Assembly (NCBI GenBank): GCA_965198045.1
Contig: CBDAOL010000008.1
Coordinates: 186,001-250,000 of the forward strand
Length of the DNA: 64,000 nucleotides
Direction of reading: 5' to 3'
From: CBDDEC01 sp965198045
GTDB taxonomy: Bacteria > Chloroflexota > Dehalococcoidia > UBA2979
Position 1 is the stretch's first letter. The number at the start of each line of letters is the position of its first letter. The notes under the pieces were generated by a model. The model was not told the origin of the DNA. It made no database searches and saw only the letters and a list, made by a program, of their open reading frames with translations. The position numbers and the translations under genes are program-made. Positions 51,724 to 60,833 of the stretch are shown here, piece after piece.

Positions 51724-53040
51724 TCAGTCGAGCGTGCGCAGCTCCGGCTGCCAGATGGCGGTGGCGAGCACCCCTCCGATGATGACAATGCCGGCGGCGG
51801 CGTAGACGGGCTCGAGCCCGATCTCCTGCGCGATCAGGCCGACGCCAAGCCCGGCGACCTGCATCAGGCCGCCGGAGAGCAGCAGCAGACCGGTCACTCG
51901 GCCCAGTACGCGATTGGGCACCCGCCGCTGGATGATGGCGGTGCCCACGGTCTGCACCATCGAGTGGCCGAAGCCGGCTATGCCGTTGAACAGGAACGCC
52001 GGCGCGATGTGGCGGCTGAGGCTGAAGCCGAGCACCGCGACGCCGAGCGCCATCGCCGCGGCGAGGTAAGTCATGCCCATGCGCTGGTAGTTGCCTCGGC
52101 TGGCGAGCCAGACCGCGCCGGCTATCCCGCCGAGTGCCCAGAACATCATCATCACGCCCCAGCCGACGGCGTCGAGGGCAAGGATGTCCTCGACCCACGC
52201 GGCGATCAGGATGCCCATCACGCTGAGACCGACCGCGGTCGCGCCCCAGTTGAGCAGGATGGTCCAGCGCACCGCCGTGTCGCTGCGCATGACCGCGAGG
52301 CCTCCTCGCAGGTTGGCGAGCATCGACTCACGCGCGGCGTCCGGGTCGGCCGCGCCGACCCTCGTGCGCAGCGCGAAGGCGGCCGCGATGGTCACCAGGT
52401 GGCCACTGGTGGCGATCAGGTAGGTCCAGCCGAAGCCCAGGTACTCGATCATCAGCCCGGCCAGGACGGCGGCAGGCAGCAGCGCGATCGATTGAGCGAA
52501 CTGCCAGATCGTGATCGACGAGGTCAACAGGTGCGGCGGCACCACATCGCGGATCATCGCCGTCGTCGTCGGCTGGTCATGGCCGTTGATCAGCCCGAAC
52601 GAGGCGAAGAGCACGAACATCACTGCGAGCCACGGGCTCTCCCCCGCCTCGACCTCCGGCCGGAACAGCAGCAGCGCCACGCCCAGGGCCATCGCGATGG
52701 CGATGAAGTGATTGACGATGAGCGTGGCGCGACGTGGGAAGCGATCAGCGATGGCGCCGCCGAAGAGCACGAACGAGAGGAAAGTGATGCCGCGGATCGC
52801 ACCGAGTGCGCCCAGCAGCACCACGCGCTGATCGTCGGGCGCGGCGGTGTTGACGTACCAGGCCTGAGTGATGAAGAAGACGGGCCCACGGAAGCCCGTG
52901 GCGATCTGGGTCGCCAGGAGCAGCCTGAAGTCGCGAATGCGCAGCGATGCGAACACGGAGTCATCGCGCCTCGTGGGGACGCCTGGCTCCTGGACGCTGG
53001 CCGTGCGTGCCGGGTCGGAGGTTGCGGGCATGGCGCGCAT
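51724..53040 (-). CDS. MFS transporter
   Basis: A 438-residue major facilitator of the EntS/TetA-like type with about 12 membrane helices. The loop 2-3 motif is seen in GGAIADRFPRRATLI, and a second such motif lies between the halves. A polar 28-residue N-terminus precedes helix 1. The substrate is unknown; drug or siderophore export is usual for this subfamily. Its start is only 16 nt from that of the divergent comF gene, so promoters overlap. Confidence 0.88.
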   Translation of the reverse strand: MRAMPATSDPARTASVQEPGVPTRRDDSVFASLRIRDFRLLLATQIATGFRGPVFFITQAWYVNTAAPDDQRVVLLGALGAIRGITFLSFVLFGGAIADRFPRRATLIVNHFIAIAMALGVALLLFRPEVEAGESPWLAVMFVLFASFGLINGHDQPTTTAMIRDVVPPHLLTSSITIWQFAQSIALLPAAVLAGLMIEYLGFGWTYLIATSGHLVTIAAAFALRTRVGAADPDAARESMLANLRGGLAVMRSDTAVRWTILLNWGATAVGLSVMGILIAAWVEDILALDAVGWGVMMMFWALGGIAGAVWLASRGNYQRMGMTYLAAAMALGVAVLGFSLSRHIAPAFLFNGIAGFGHSMVQTVGTAIIQRRVPNRVLGRVTGLLLLSGGLMQVAGLGVGLIAQEIGLEPVYAAAGIVIIGGVLATAIWQPELRTLD

Positions 53041-53056
53041 GCTATCTGATGCGCCG

Positions 53057-53794
53057 ATGCCGGCCGCGACCGATCACACCTCGCGCCCCGGGCGTGCGCG
53101 CGCCCTGCGCCAGTTGCTGGACGCCGCCGTCGACGCGCTGTTGCCGCAGCGTTGCCTGGTCTGCGGGCGCTTCGGCGCGGCGCTGCACGCGCACTGCGTA
53201 CCGACGCTGGCACGCGCGGAGCCGCCGAGGTGCGAGCGCTGCTGGCGGCCGAGCCGTTTCACCTGGTGCGAGGTCTGCGCCGAGGACGGCAGCGAGGCCC
53301 CGGCGTTCGCCGGGCTGCGCACGCCCTTCCGGTTCGAAGGCGATGTCCGTCGCGCGATCCTCGAAGCAAAGTTCCGCGGCGTGACGGCGCTGCTCGAGCC
53401 GCTGGCGATCGAGGCAGGGGCGATGCTGCCGCGCGCGTGGCGCGTCGATCTGGTCGCGCCGGTGCCGCTGCACCGACGCCGCCAGCGCCGCCGAGGCTTC
53501 AACCAGGCGGAGATCGCGGCGGCACATGTCGCGCGCGACCTCGGCCTGCCGCTCGTGGAGGCGCTCCGTCGCGTCGCCGACCGCGACCCGCAGGCGCAGC
53601 TGGGCGCCGACGAGCGGTCGCGCAACCTCGACGGTGCGTTCGACATCGGACGATCCTCGGCGGTGGCGGGCCGGCGCATCCTGCTGGTCGATGACGTCAC
53701 GACGACCGGCGCTACGCTGTCCGTGGCGGCGCGCACCCTGCGCGACGCCGGCGCGGAGGCCGTCTACCGGCTCGCCCTCGCGCGCGAGGACTAG
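53057..53794 (+). CDS. ComF-family phosphoribosyltransferase-like protein
   Basis: A 245-residue ComF protein. The N-terminal zinc finger has CLVCG, CERCW and CEVC. The PRTase domain follows, with VPLHRRRQRRRGFNQAE and the PRPP loop ILLVDDVTTTGATL. It is needed for DNA uptake in competent bacteria, with a reported link to PriA in others. Several in-frame ATGs lie upstream (53030, 53039), but 53057 avoids overlap with the divergent gene. Confidence 0.9.
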   Translation: MPAATDHTSRPGRARALRQLLDAAVDALLPQRCLVCGRFGAALHAHCVPTLARAEPPRCERCWRPSRFTWCEVCAEDGSEAPAFAGLRTPFRFEGDVRRAILEAKFRGVTALLEPLAIEAGAMLPRAWRVDLVAPVPLHRRRQRRRGFNQAEIAAAHVARDLGLPLVEALRRVADRDPQAQLGADERSRNLDGAFDIGRSSAVAGRRILLVDDVTTTGATLSVAARTLRDAGAEAVYRLALARED

Positions 53795-53802
53795 GGGCAC
53801 CC

Positions 53803-54957
53803 GTGGCGAGCCAGGCGGCAGCACTCGACCTCGTGGTGACGCTCGGCGGCGTCGAGGGCGGCGAGCTCGAGACGCTGATGCGTCGTGCGCTGGAGGCGAC
53901 GGCGCTCGACACGATCGAACGAGCCCTCGACGGCGGCCGCGTCGAACGCGCCTGGCTGGTCACCGACGCCGAGCCGACGCTGCCGGTCCCGGCAGGCGCG
54001 CGCGTCCAGCTCGACGACGGCGCCTTCCACTTCGGCGAACATCTCGCCCGCCTCGTCGAGGCGGAACGCATTGAGCGCCTGCTCTACATCGGCGCGGGCG
54101 CCGGTCCGCTCCTGACCGCCGAGGATCTTGCAGCCTACGACGATCCCTCGGTAGGCTGCGTCGCTAATAACGCCTACTCGGCCGACGCGTTCGCGTTGAC
54201 GCCTGCCTCGGCGCTGGCGCGGCTCGACCCCGCGCCGCGGTCGGACAACGAGGTGCCGCGACGGTTGCGCGACGAAGCGGACATCGAGGTCTTGGAGCTC
54301 GAGCGCACGATCGCGACGCAGTTCAACCTCGACGCTCCGGTCGACCTCGCGGCGCTGGCACTGGTTGGCGCGGGCGGTCCACGGCTTCGGCGCTACCTTG
54401 ACGCCGCGGCGCTCGACACCGAGCGTCTGGCCGTGGCGGCTCGCACGTTCAGCGACCGTCGCGCGGAGGTGCTGGTCGCCGGACGCGTCAGCGCACGCAC
54501 GTGGCGCTACCTCGAACGCGACACGCCTGTGCGCGTGCGCATGCTGTCTGAGGAACGCGGGATGGTCTCCGCCGGCACGGAGGCGGACGGGTCGGCGCGT
54601 TCGCTGCTGGGACAGCTGATCGAGGCGGTCGGACCGGAGCGCGCCCTCGGCGAGCTGCTGCCGGAACTCTGTGATGCCGCGTTCATCGACATCCGGCCCG
54701 CGCTCGTCCAGCTGGGCATCCGTGCGACCCGAGCCGATCGCTATGCCGCCGACCTCGGACGCCCCGAGCTGATCGAGGACGCCCGCCTGCGCGCCATCGT
54801 CGAGGCGGCCATCGCCGCGCCGGTGCCGGTCATCCTCGGCGGACACTCGCTGGTCACGGGCGGGCTGACGCTGCTCAACCAGTGGGCGTGGGACGAGCAC
54901 GACCGCGCGCGCGGGCTCGACCCCGACCCGTCGAGGCGTGGCCGCGATGACGGCTGA
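53803..54957 (+). CDS. Hypothetical protein, possibly GT-A nucleotidyltransferase-like
   Basis: A soluble 384-residue protein not confidently recognised. The N-terminal 130 residues (ALDLVVTLGGVEGGELETLM, RAWLVTDAEP, RLLYIGAGAGPLLTAEDLAA) have an alternating strand-helix pattern like nucleotidyltransferases of the MobA/CofC fold, but lack the usual LAGGxGxR start. The C-terminal part is helical with RDEADIEVLELERTIATQFN. It starts 8 nt after comF and is likely co-transcribed. Confidence 0.7.
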   Translation: MASQAAALDLVVTLGGVEGGELETLMRRALEATALDTIERALDGGRVERAWLVTDAEPTLPVPAGARVQLDDGAFHFGEHLARLVEAERIERLLYIGAGAGPLLTAEDLAAYDDPSVGCVANNAYSADAFALTPASALARLDPAPRSDNEVPRRLRDEADIEVLELERTIATQFNLDAPVDLAALALVGAGGPRLRRYLDAAALDTERLAVAARTFSDRRAEVLVAGRVSARTWRYLERDTPVRVRMLSEERGMVSAGTEADGSARSLLGQLIEAVGPERALGELLPELCDAAFIDIRPALVQLGIRATRADRYAADLGRPELIEDARLRAIVEAAIAAPVPVILGGHSLVTGGLTLLNQWAWDEHDRARGLDPDPSRRGRDDG

Positions 54958-55045
54958 GGGCGGCTAGCGAACGCGCGCGATAGCATGGGCCATCGAGCCC
55001 TGCGACACCTCGGACATCCGCCCGAGCCGCCATCGAGGAACCCAC

Positions 55046-56311
55046 ATGACGACGACATCGCACGCCGCGGCGCTGGCCGAGGTGGACCCTGAGATCAAGG
55101 CGATCATCGAGCGCGAGGAGCAGCGCCAGAGCAGCGTCCTCGAGATGATCCCCTCCGAGAACTACGCGAGCCGTGCCGTAATCGAGGCGGTCGGATCGGT
55201 CCTCACCAACAAGTACGCTGAGGGCTACCCGGGCGCACGCTACTACCACGGCAACGATGTGGTGGACGAGGCGGAGAACCTCGCGCGCGACCGCGCGAAG
55301 GCCCTCTTCGGCGTCGATCACGCCAACGTGCAGCCGCACTCCGGCACCCAGGCGAACATGGCGACCTACCTCGGCGTGCTGAAGCCCGGCGATGTCGTGA
55401 TGGGGATGCAACTCGACGCGGGCGGACACCTCACGCACGGGCACCCGGTCAATGCGAGCGGCAAGCTCTACGACTTCGTCGCCTACGGCGTCGACCGCGA
55501 GAGTCACATCATCGACTACGACGGCATGGAGGCGCTCGCGAAGGAGCACCGCCCGAAGATCATCGTCGTCGGCGCGACGGCCTACCCGCGGGTGATCGAC
55601 TTCGAGCGCGCGCGCGCCATCGCCGACGAGGTGGAGGCGACGCTCGTCGCCGACATGGCGCACATCGCGGGGCTCGTGGCGGGCGGTGCGCACCCCTCGC
55701 CGGTGGGCCACGCGCAGGTGATCACGAGTTCGACGCACAAGACGCTGCGCGGCCCTCGCGGCGGGATGATCCTCTGCGACGACAAGTACCGCCGCCGCAT
55801 CGATCGCGGCGTGTTCCCCGGCTCACAGGGCGGGCCGATGATGCACGTGATCGCGGCCAAGGCGGTGATGTTCAAGGAGGCGGCGACCGAGGAGTTCAGC
55901 GCGCACGCGCACCAGATCGTCGCCAACGCGCGGGCGCTGGCGGCCTCGCTGAACGACGCCGGCATGCGTCTGATCAGCGGCGGCACCGACAACCACCTCG
56001 TGCTGCTCGACGTCACGCCACTTGGCATCAATGGCCTGCAGGCGGCGGATGCCCTCGAAGCCGCGGGGATCGTCGTCAACTTCAACTCGATCCCATTCGA
56101 CGAGCTGCCGCCACGGCAGGGCAGCGGCATCCGCTTCGGCACGCCCGCGATCACATCGCGCGGCATGGGCGAGGCGGAAATGCAGCGCATTGGCACGCTG
56201 ATGGCAGAGGTCGTGCAGGCGCACGACGACGCGGCGAAGCACGCTGCGGTGCGCGCCGAGGTCGAGGAGCTGTGCGCGCGCTTCCCGGCGCCAGGTCTGC
56301 CGACGGACTAG
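55046..56311 (+). CDS. glyA: Serine hydroxymethyltransferase
   Basis: GlyA converts serine and tetrahydrofolate to glycine and methylene-THF, feeding the purine and folate genes in the window. Landmarks: MIPSENYASRAV, YAEGYPGARYYHGN, the PLP Lys in SSTHKTLRGPRGGMI, and FDELPPRQGSGIRFGTPAIT. Length 421 is standard. The start is ATG, with GAGGAA upstream. Confidence 0.96.
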   Translation: MTTTSHAAALAEVDPEIKAIIEREEQRQSSVLEMIPSENYASRAVIEAVGSVLTNKYAEGYPGARYYHGNDVVDEAENLARDRAKALFGVDHANVQPHSGTQANMATYLGVLKPGDVVMGMQLDAGGHLTHGHPVNASGKLYDFVAYGVDRESHIIDYDGMEALAKEHRPKIIVVGATAYPRVIDFERARAIADEVEATLVADMAHIAGLVAGGAHPSPVGHAQVITSSTHKTLRGPRGGMILCDDKYRRRIDRGVFPGSQGGPMMHVIAAKAVMFKEAATEEFSAHAHQIVANARALAASLNDAGMRLISGGTDNHLVLLDVTPLGINGLQAADALEAAGIVVNFNSIPFDELPPRQGSGIRFGTPAITSRGMGEAEMQRIGTLMAEVVQAHDDAAKHAAVRAEVEELCARFPAPGLPTD

Positions 56312-56434
56312 CGCCGGACCGCTGCCCCTGCGGTATCATCCGCGCGATGGCGCAACGCCGGAGAGGCGAACAGCGCAGCCAGCGAACTCGGCCGGGCGAG
56401 AGCCGACCCCGGTCGTGCGAATGGAGACTCACAC

Positions 56435-57652
56435 ATGGACTGGAACGATTCTGAGGATCAGGCCGGGTTCCGCACCGAGGTGAAAGCGTTCCTCGAGGAA
56501 GCGGTCCCGGATCGTTACAAGTCGGATGAGCTGGGCTTCGGCTCCGGGTTCGCCTGGGGCAACGACCGTAAGTCTGACGACCCAGTAGCGGTCGCGGCCG
56601 CCGCCGAGTGGGCCACCGCGCTGGGCGGCAAGGGCTGGATCGCTCCGCAGTGGCCGACCGAGTACGGCGGCGCCGGGCTGTCCCCCATGGAGCAGTTCAT
56701 CTTCAACATGGAGATGACGGAGGCCAACGCACCGAACGTCGGTGGTTCCGGTGTGTCGATGCTCGGGCCGATGCTGATGGTGCACGGCACCGACGAGCAG
56801 AAGGCCGAGCACATCCCAAAAATTCTCTCGGGCGACGTGGCCTGGGCGCAGGGCTACTCCGAGCCGGGCTCCGGCTCGGACCTCGCCTCGCTGCAGACAC
56901 GGGCGATCCGCGACGGTGACGACTACGTCATCAACGGCCAGAAGATCTGGACCTCCGGCGCGCACGTGGCCGACTGGTTCTTCGTCCTCGTGCGCACCGA
57001 CCCGGACGCTCCGAAGCACCGTGGCATCTCCTTCGTCCTGATGGATGGCGAGACGCCGGGGCTGTCGGTCCGCCCGCTGGTGAACATGGCCTGGTCGCAC
57101 GTCTTCAACGAGACGTTCTTCGAGGACGTGCGCGTCCCTGTCTCCAACCGCGTCGGCGAGGAGAATCGCGGTTGGTACGTCGGCATGACGCTGCTCGACT
57201 ACGAGCGGTCGAACATCACCGGCGCCGTCTCGGCACGTCGCACGATCGACCGGCTGGTGACGCACGCCAACGGCGACGGCAAGGAGAAGTCTCGGCTCGC
57301 GGAGCTGGGCACGATCCGGCATGAGATCGCCGACCGCTACATCGAGACCGAGGTCATGTACAACTTCTCGTTCCGCATCATCTCGATGCAGGACAAGGGG
57401 CTGATCCCGAACTACGAGGCCTCGACCTCCAAGTTGTTCAACTCGGAGCTGTCGCAGCGCCTGTCCAACACGGGCGTCAAGACGTTCGGGCTGCACAGCA
57501 ACATCTGGGACGAGGACGATGAGCGCGCGCCGCTGAAGGCGAGCTTCATCCAGTCGTACGTCGGCAGCGTCTCCTCGACGATCGCCGCCGGTACCTCGGA
57601 GATTCAGCGCAACATCATCGCCACGCGCGGGCTGGGGCTGCCTCGCGGCTAG
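56435..57652 (+). CDS. Acyl-CoA dehydrogenase
   Basis: A 405-residue FAD acyl-CoA dehydrogenase: GWIAPQWPTEYGGAGLS, AQGYSEPGSGSDLASL, GQKIWTSGAHVADW and the C-terminal SSTIAAGTSEIQRNIIATR. The usual catalytic Glu of the short-chain group is not where expected, and the sequence is closest to the large, less-characterised subgroup found in actinobacteria and Chloroflexi. It is monocistronic, with a terminator behind it. The acyl substrate is unknown. Confidence 0.92.
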   Translation: MDWNDSEDQAGFRTEVKAFLEEAVPDRYKSDELGFGSGFAWGNDRKSDDPVAVAAAAEWATALGGKGWIAPQWPTEYGGAGLSPMEQFIFNMEMTEANAPNVGGSGVSMLGPMLMVHGTDEQKAEHIPKILSGDVAWAQGYSEPGSGSDLASLQTRAIRDGDDYVINGQKIWTSGAHVADWFFVLVRTDPDAPKHRGISFVLMDGETPGLSVRPLVNMAWSHVFNETFFEDVRVPVSNRVGEENRGWYVGMTLLDYERSNITGAVSARRTIDRLVTHANGDGKEKSRLAELGTIRHEIADRYIETEVMYNFSFRIISMQDKGLIPNYEASTSKLFNSELSQRLSNTGVKTFGLHSNIWDEDDERAPLKASFIQSYVGSVSSTIAAGTSEIQRNIIATRGLGLPRG

Positions 57653-57677
57653 CCTCGCCTCGAACGGCCGCAAGCGC

Positions 57678-57705
57678 ATCGCCCCGCTCGCGAGAGCGGG
57701 GCGAT
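57678..57705 (+). terminator. Hairpin terminator between acyl-CoA dehydrogenase and rpsF
   Basis: ATCGCCCCGCTC (57678-57689) pairs perfectly with GAGCGGGGCGAT (57694-57705) around GCGA, a 12-bp stem, followed by GTTGTGT. Confidence 0.75.
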
Positions 57706-57866
57706 GTTGTGTCAGCGACAGTCCGAGCACCGCTCGACGCTGGCGGGACGCGCCCCCATACTCGTTGAGCCCCGCGCAGGCGGGCGCGTAACCAACACCG
57801 CTCGATCGGGGCGAGCAGGCCGCCCGGCCGGACTCGCCTCCGAAGACCGAGGTCAGCGGAGGCACC

Positions 57867-58610
57867 GTGAACGAATACGAGCTGATGGCCGTGCTGCATC
57901 CGCGTTTGACTGCGGATGAGACCGATGGCGCGATCGAGTTCCTGCGCGAGCAGGTCACCTCGAACGGTGGCGAGGTCATCGACGTGGACAACTGGGGACG
58001 GCGGCGTCTCGCCTACCCGGTCGATGCGAACTTCGAAGGCACCTACATCCTGACGACGCTGAAACTTCCGCCCGAGGGGACTCGATCCTTCGAGGCGCAA
58101 CTGACCCTGTCGGAGGATGTGATACGGCACCTGCTGATTCGTGGCATCATTCCCTACGAGGGTGAGGATCCTCGTAAGGCTCAGGTGCGGCCGGGGGGCC
58201 CCGCCGGCCCCGCGGATGCCCCACCCCCAGCGCCCGTCGAGAGCGCGGAGGCCGCCGACGTCCCCGCGGAGGCTGGCGAGGAGACTGCGGCGGCGGCAGC
58301 CACAGCAGTCGAGGAGGCTTCGGACAGTTCGCCCGCTGAGGCACCCACAGCCGACGCGGAGCCCGCCGATGACGACGAGGCTGCAGCGGAGAGCACCGAG
58401 GCCGCGGCGGATGAGGTAGCGACCGAGGACGACGCGGAGGCTGAGGCCGAAGCAGACGCGGTAGCGACCGAAGGTGACGCGGAGGCAGGAGCTGAAGCGG
58501 ACGCCGAGGCTGAGACCGAAGCAGACGCCGAGGCCGATACAGACGCCAAGGCCGACGCAGGCGATGAGGCCGAAGCAGACGCCGACGCTGAGCAGCCGGC
58601 CGCCGAGTGA
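57867..58610 (+). CDS. rpsF: Ribosomal protein bS6 with very long acidic tail
   Basis: Residues 1 to about 100 form bS6 (NEYELMAVLHPRLTADE, DVDNWGRRRLAYPVDANFEG, SEDVIRHLLIR). About 140 further residues are almost only Ala, Glu, Asp and some Thr/Val, with repeated ADAEAE-type motifs; Escherichia bS6 has only a short poly-Glu tail. GCGGAGG precedes the GTG start. It opens the rpsF-ssb-rpsR operon. Confidence 0.92.
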   Translation: MNEYELMAVLHPRLTADETDGAIEFLREQVTSNGGEVIDVDNWGRRRLAYPVDANFEGTYILTTLKLPPEGTRSFEAQLTLSEDVIRHLLIRGIIPYEGEDPRKAQVRPGGPAGPADAPPPAPVESAEAADVPAEAGEETAAAAATAVEEASDSSPAEAPTADAEPADDDEAAAESTEAAADEVATEDDAEAEAEADAVATEGDAEAGAEADAEAETEADAEADTDAKADAGDEAEADADAEQPAAE

Positions 58611-58654
58611 GAACGGACTATTCCTCCCCGGTCCTGAAGGGCTAGGGCATCAAG

Positions 58655-59068
58655 ATGCTGAACAAATGCATGATCATCGGAAACCTGGGCGCCGACCCGG
58701 AGATGCGGTACACCGCCAACGGCAACGCGGTGACCACATTCCGCGTCGCGACCTCCCGGAGCTACAACTCCGCCGAGGGTGAGCGGCGTGAGGAGACCGA
58801 GTGGTTCTCCATCGTGACCTGGAACCGACTGGCCGAGACGTGTGCGCAGTACCTGACCAAGGGCCGACAGGTCTACGTCGACGGACGCATGCAGACGCGG
58901 TCATGGGAGGGCCAGGACGGCCAGAAGCGTTACCGCACCGAGCTGATCGCTGAGACCGTCAAGTTCCTGGGCAACCGCAACGACCCACCGGCCGGCGGCT
59001 TCGCGCCGAGCATGGCCGTGGGGGCGGACGCCGAGGGCGACATCGACCCGGACGACCTGCCCTTCTGA
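58655..59068 (+). CDS. ssb: Single-stranded DNA-binding protein
   Basis: A 137-residue SSB: MLNKCMIIGNLGADPEMRYT, EETEWFSIVTWNRLAE, YVDGRMQTRSWE, and the acidic C-terminal tip DIDPDDLPF that binds partner proteins. It has one OB fold, as in most bacteria. Between rpsF and rpsR, the usual position. Confidence 0.95.
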   Translation: MLNKCMIIGNLGADPEMRYTANGNAVTTFRVATSRSYNSAEGERREETEWFSIVTWNRLAETCAQYLTKGRQVYVDGRMQTRSWEGQDGQKRYRTELIAETVKFLGNRNDPPAGGFAPSMAVGADAEGDIDPDDLPF

Positions 59069-59108
59069 GCCGGACCCGGCGCAGGGCCGAGCAATCGAGG
59101 ACTGAACG

Positions 59109-59501
59109 ATGACGAGTGAACCCCAGCCGCCCCCGAGCGATGACCGCCCCCGCGACGATCGCCCCCGCGACGACCGGCGCGATGATCGTGGTGGCCGCGA
59201 CGACCGTCGAGGCGGCCGTGGTGGGGGTGGTGGCGGCGGCCGGGGCGGCGGCGGATTCCGACGCCCCCAGGGCTGCGAGTTCTGCCGCCGGCATGTCGAC
59301 GTCGTGGACTACAAGGATGTCGATCTGCTGAAGCGCTACGTCACCGACCGCGGGAAGATGGACGCTCGCCGCAAGGTCGGTACCTGCGCGAAGCATCAGC
59401 GCGTGGTCGCCCAGGCAGTCAAGCGGGCGCGCCACCTCGCCCTGCTCCCCTACACCGCCGAGCACGTGCGTGTGTCCGGCATCAACATGGGACGTCGCTA
59501 G
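59109..59501 (+). CDS. rpsR: Ribosomal protein bS18 with Arg/Gly/Asp-rich N-terminal extension
   Basis: The last ~75 residues are bS18 (CEFCRRHVDVVDYKDVDLLK, then CAKHQRVVAQAVKRARHLAL), with zinc ligands CxxC, Cys and His. A ~52-residue extension rich in Asp-Arg and Gly-Arg repeats precedes it, resembling RGG-type nucleic-acid-binding tails. Zinc-bearing bS18 is one of two known forms. Confidence 0.92.
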   Translation: MTSEPQPPPSDDRPRDDRPRDDRRDDRGGRDDRRGGRGGGGGGGRGGGGFRRPQGCEFCRRHVDVVDYKDVDLLKRYVTDRGKMDARRKVGTCAKHQRVVAQAVKRARHLALLPYTAEHVRVSGINMGRR

Positions 59502-59564
59502 GGGCCTCGGGCGCAGGCCCACCTTCGAGCGACGGCCGCTGCCCACCGGGAGGGACCACCGCCG

Positions 59565-60773
59565 TTGGCCCGGGACCGCCGAACCAGCGAGAGGCAATCG
59601 CGCCGGGATCGTGAAGCCTCCGAGGAACGCCAGCAACGTCTGATCTACCTCGGCGCCGTGGGCGTGCTCGCGGTCGTCGCGCTGGTGGTCGCGTTCGGCA
59701 TCTTCTGGACGCGCTACCTGCCACCGCGGGCACACATCCTGACGATCGAGGACCAGAGCTACAACGCCTCCGCCGTCGCGGACCGCGGCAAGTTCCTGAT
59801 CACCTTCGAAGGCCAGGACGACCTCCTGGGCGACGTCGCGTCCGCCGCCATCGACGTCCTGATTTTCGAGGAGACGTTGCGCCTGCGTGGACCCGCGCTG
59901 GTCGGGCCCGTGACGCAACCGCAGATCGATGCGCAGGTGCAGGAGCTGCTGGGGTTCGAGCCGCTGGTCTCGACGATTACGCCGATCCCGGGGGCGGACG
60001 ACGCCGATGACGCCGACGCGCCCGCCGGCGACGGCACCGACGACGCCTCCGCTGGTGACGGCGACACCGAGCCTGCGCCAGAGGTCACGCCGACGCCTCG
60101 CGACGATTTGTTTGCACCACCGGCGGCGGCGCCGCGCTCGCTCAGCGAGAGCGAGCAGGACGACTTTGCGGTCGCCCTCGCGGCGGTGCTCTCGGCGACC
60201 GGGCTCAGCCGCGGGGACTTCGAGGACATCGCGGAGGCGCGCGTGGTGCGCCTGCTGCTCAACCGCCATTTCGACGAGCAACTGGGACCGAACGGGGAAC
60301 AGCTGCGGCTCCAGCGGTTAGTCGTCTCCAACCCGGCCGAGGCGGAGGAGCTGCGGCAGCGCGCCCTCGATGGCGAGCCGTTCGGGGACCTCGTGCTCGA
60401 GGCGGACGACGACTCTGCCGCCAACGCTGGGCTTGGCTCCGAGCCCGGCGACCTCGGCTGGTTCCCACGCGACTTGATCCCCGACGAGATCGCTGACGCG
60501 CTGGTCGGTGTCGAGGCGGGCAACGTGAGCGAGGTCGTCGATCGCAGCCTCACGTTCGAGGTCTACTTCGTCACGGAGATCGACCCCGCGCGCGTCTGGG
60601 ATGACGCAGCGAGGCAGCTCCTCGTGCGCGACCTGGTGCGGGAGTGGGAGGAAGTCGAGAGCGGCGTGCTCGCTATCGAGATCGGCCTCTCCGACGGCGA
60701 GGAGGTCTGGATCATCGAACGTGTGGTATCCCACGTAGCAGGACTGGTGGGCGCGCCCGCCGGAGGTCAGTGA
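59565..60773 (+). CDS. Membrane-anchored parvulin-type peptidyl-prolyl isomerase
   Basis: A 402-residue protein with a charged N-terminus, one membrane helix (about 26-48), a SurA-N-like helical domain (80-130 and 190-240) interrupted by an acidic Pro/Asp/Thr linker, and a rotamase domain (about 245-355: LQRLVVSNPAEAEELRQRAL, DLGWFPRDLIPDEIADA). It probably helps fold exported proteins, such as PrsA-type foldases. The TTG start has GGGAGGGA nine bases upstream. Confidence 0.85.
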   Translation: MARDRRTSERQSRRDREASEERQQRLIYLGAVGVLAVVALVVAFGIFWTRYLPPRAHILTIEDQSYNASAVADRGKFLITFEGQDDLLGDVASAAIDVLIFEETLRLRGPALVGPVTQPQIDAQVQELLGFEPLVSTITPIPGADDADDADAPAGDGTDDASAGDGDTEPAPEVTPTPRDDLFAPPAAAPRSLSESEQDDFAVALAAVLSATGLSRGDFEDIAEARVVRLLLNRHFDEQLGPNGEQLRLQRLVVSNPAEAEELRQRALDGEPFGDLVLEADDDSAANAGLGSEPGDLGWFPRDLIPDEIADALVGVEAGNVSEVVDRSLTFEVYFVTEIDPARVWDDAARQLLVRDLVREWEEVESGVLAIEIGLSDGEEVWIIERVVSHVAGLVGAPAGGQ

Positions 60774-60833
60774 TGCCGACGCCAGCAGTGTCCGAGCATG
60801 CTTCAACCGGTGCCGACGATGGCGGAGGCTGGC

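Noticed and set aside
51664..53049. A 461-residue + strand open frame opposite the MFS transporter
   Set aside because: His/Asp/Glu/Arg-rich shadow; the minus-strand gene has clear membrane helices.
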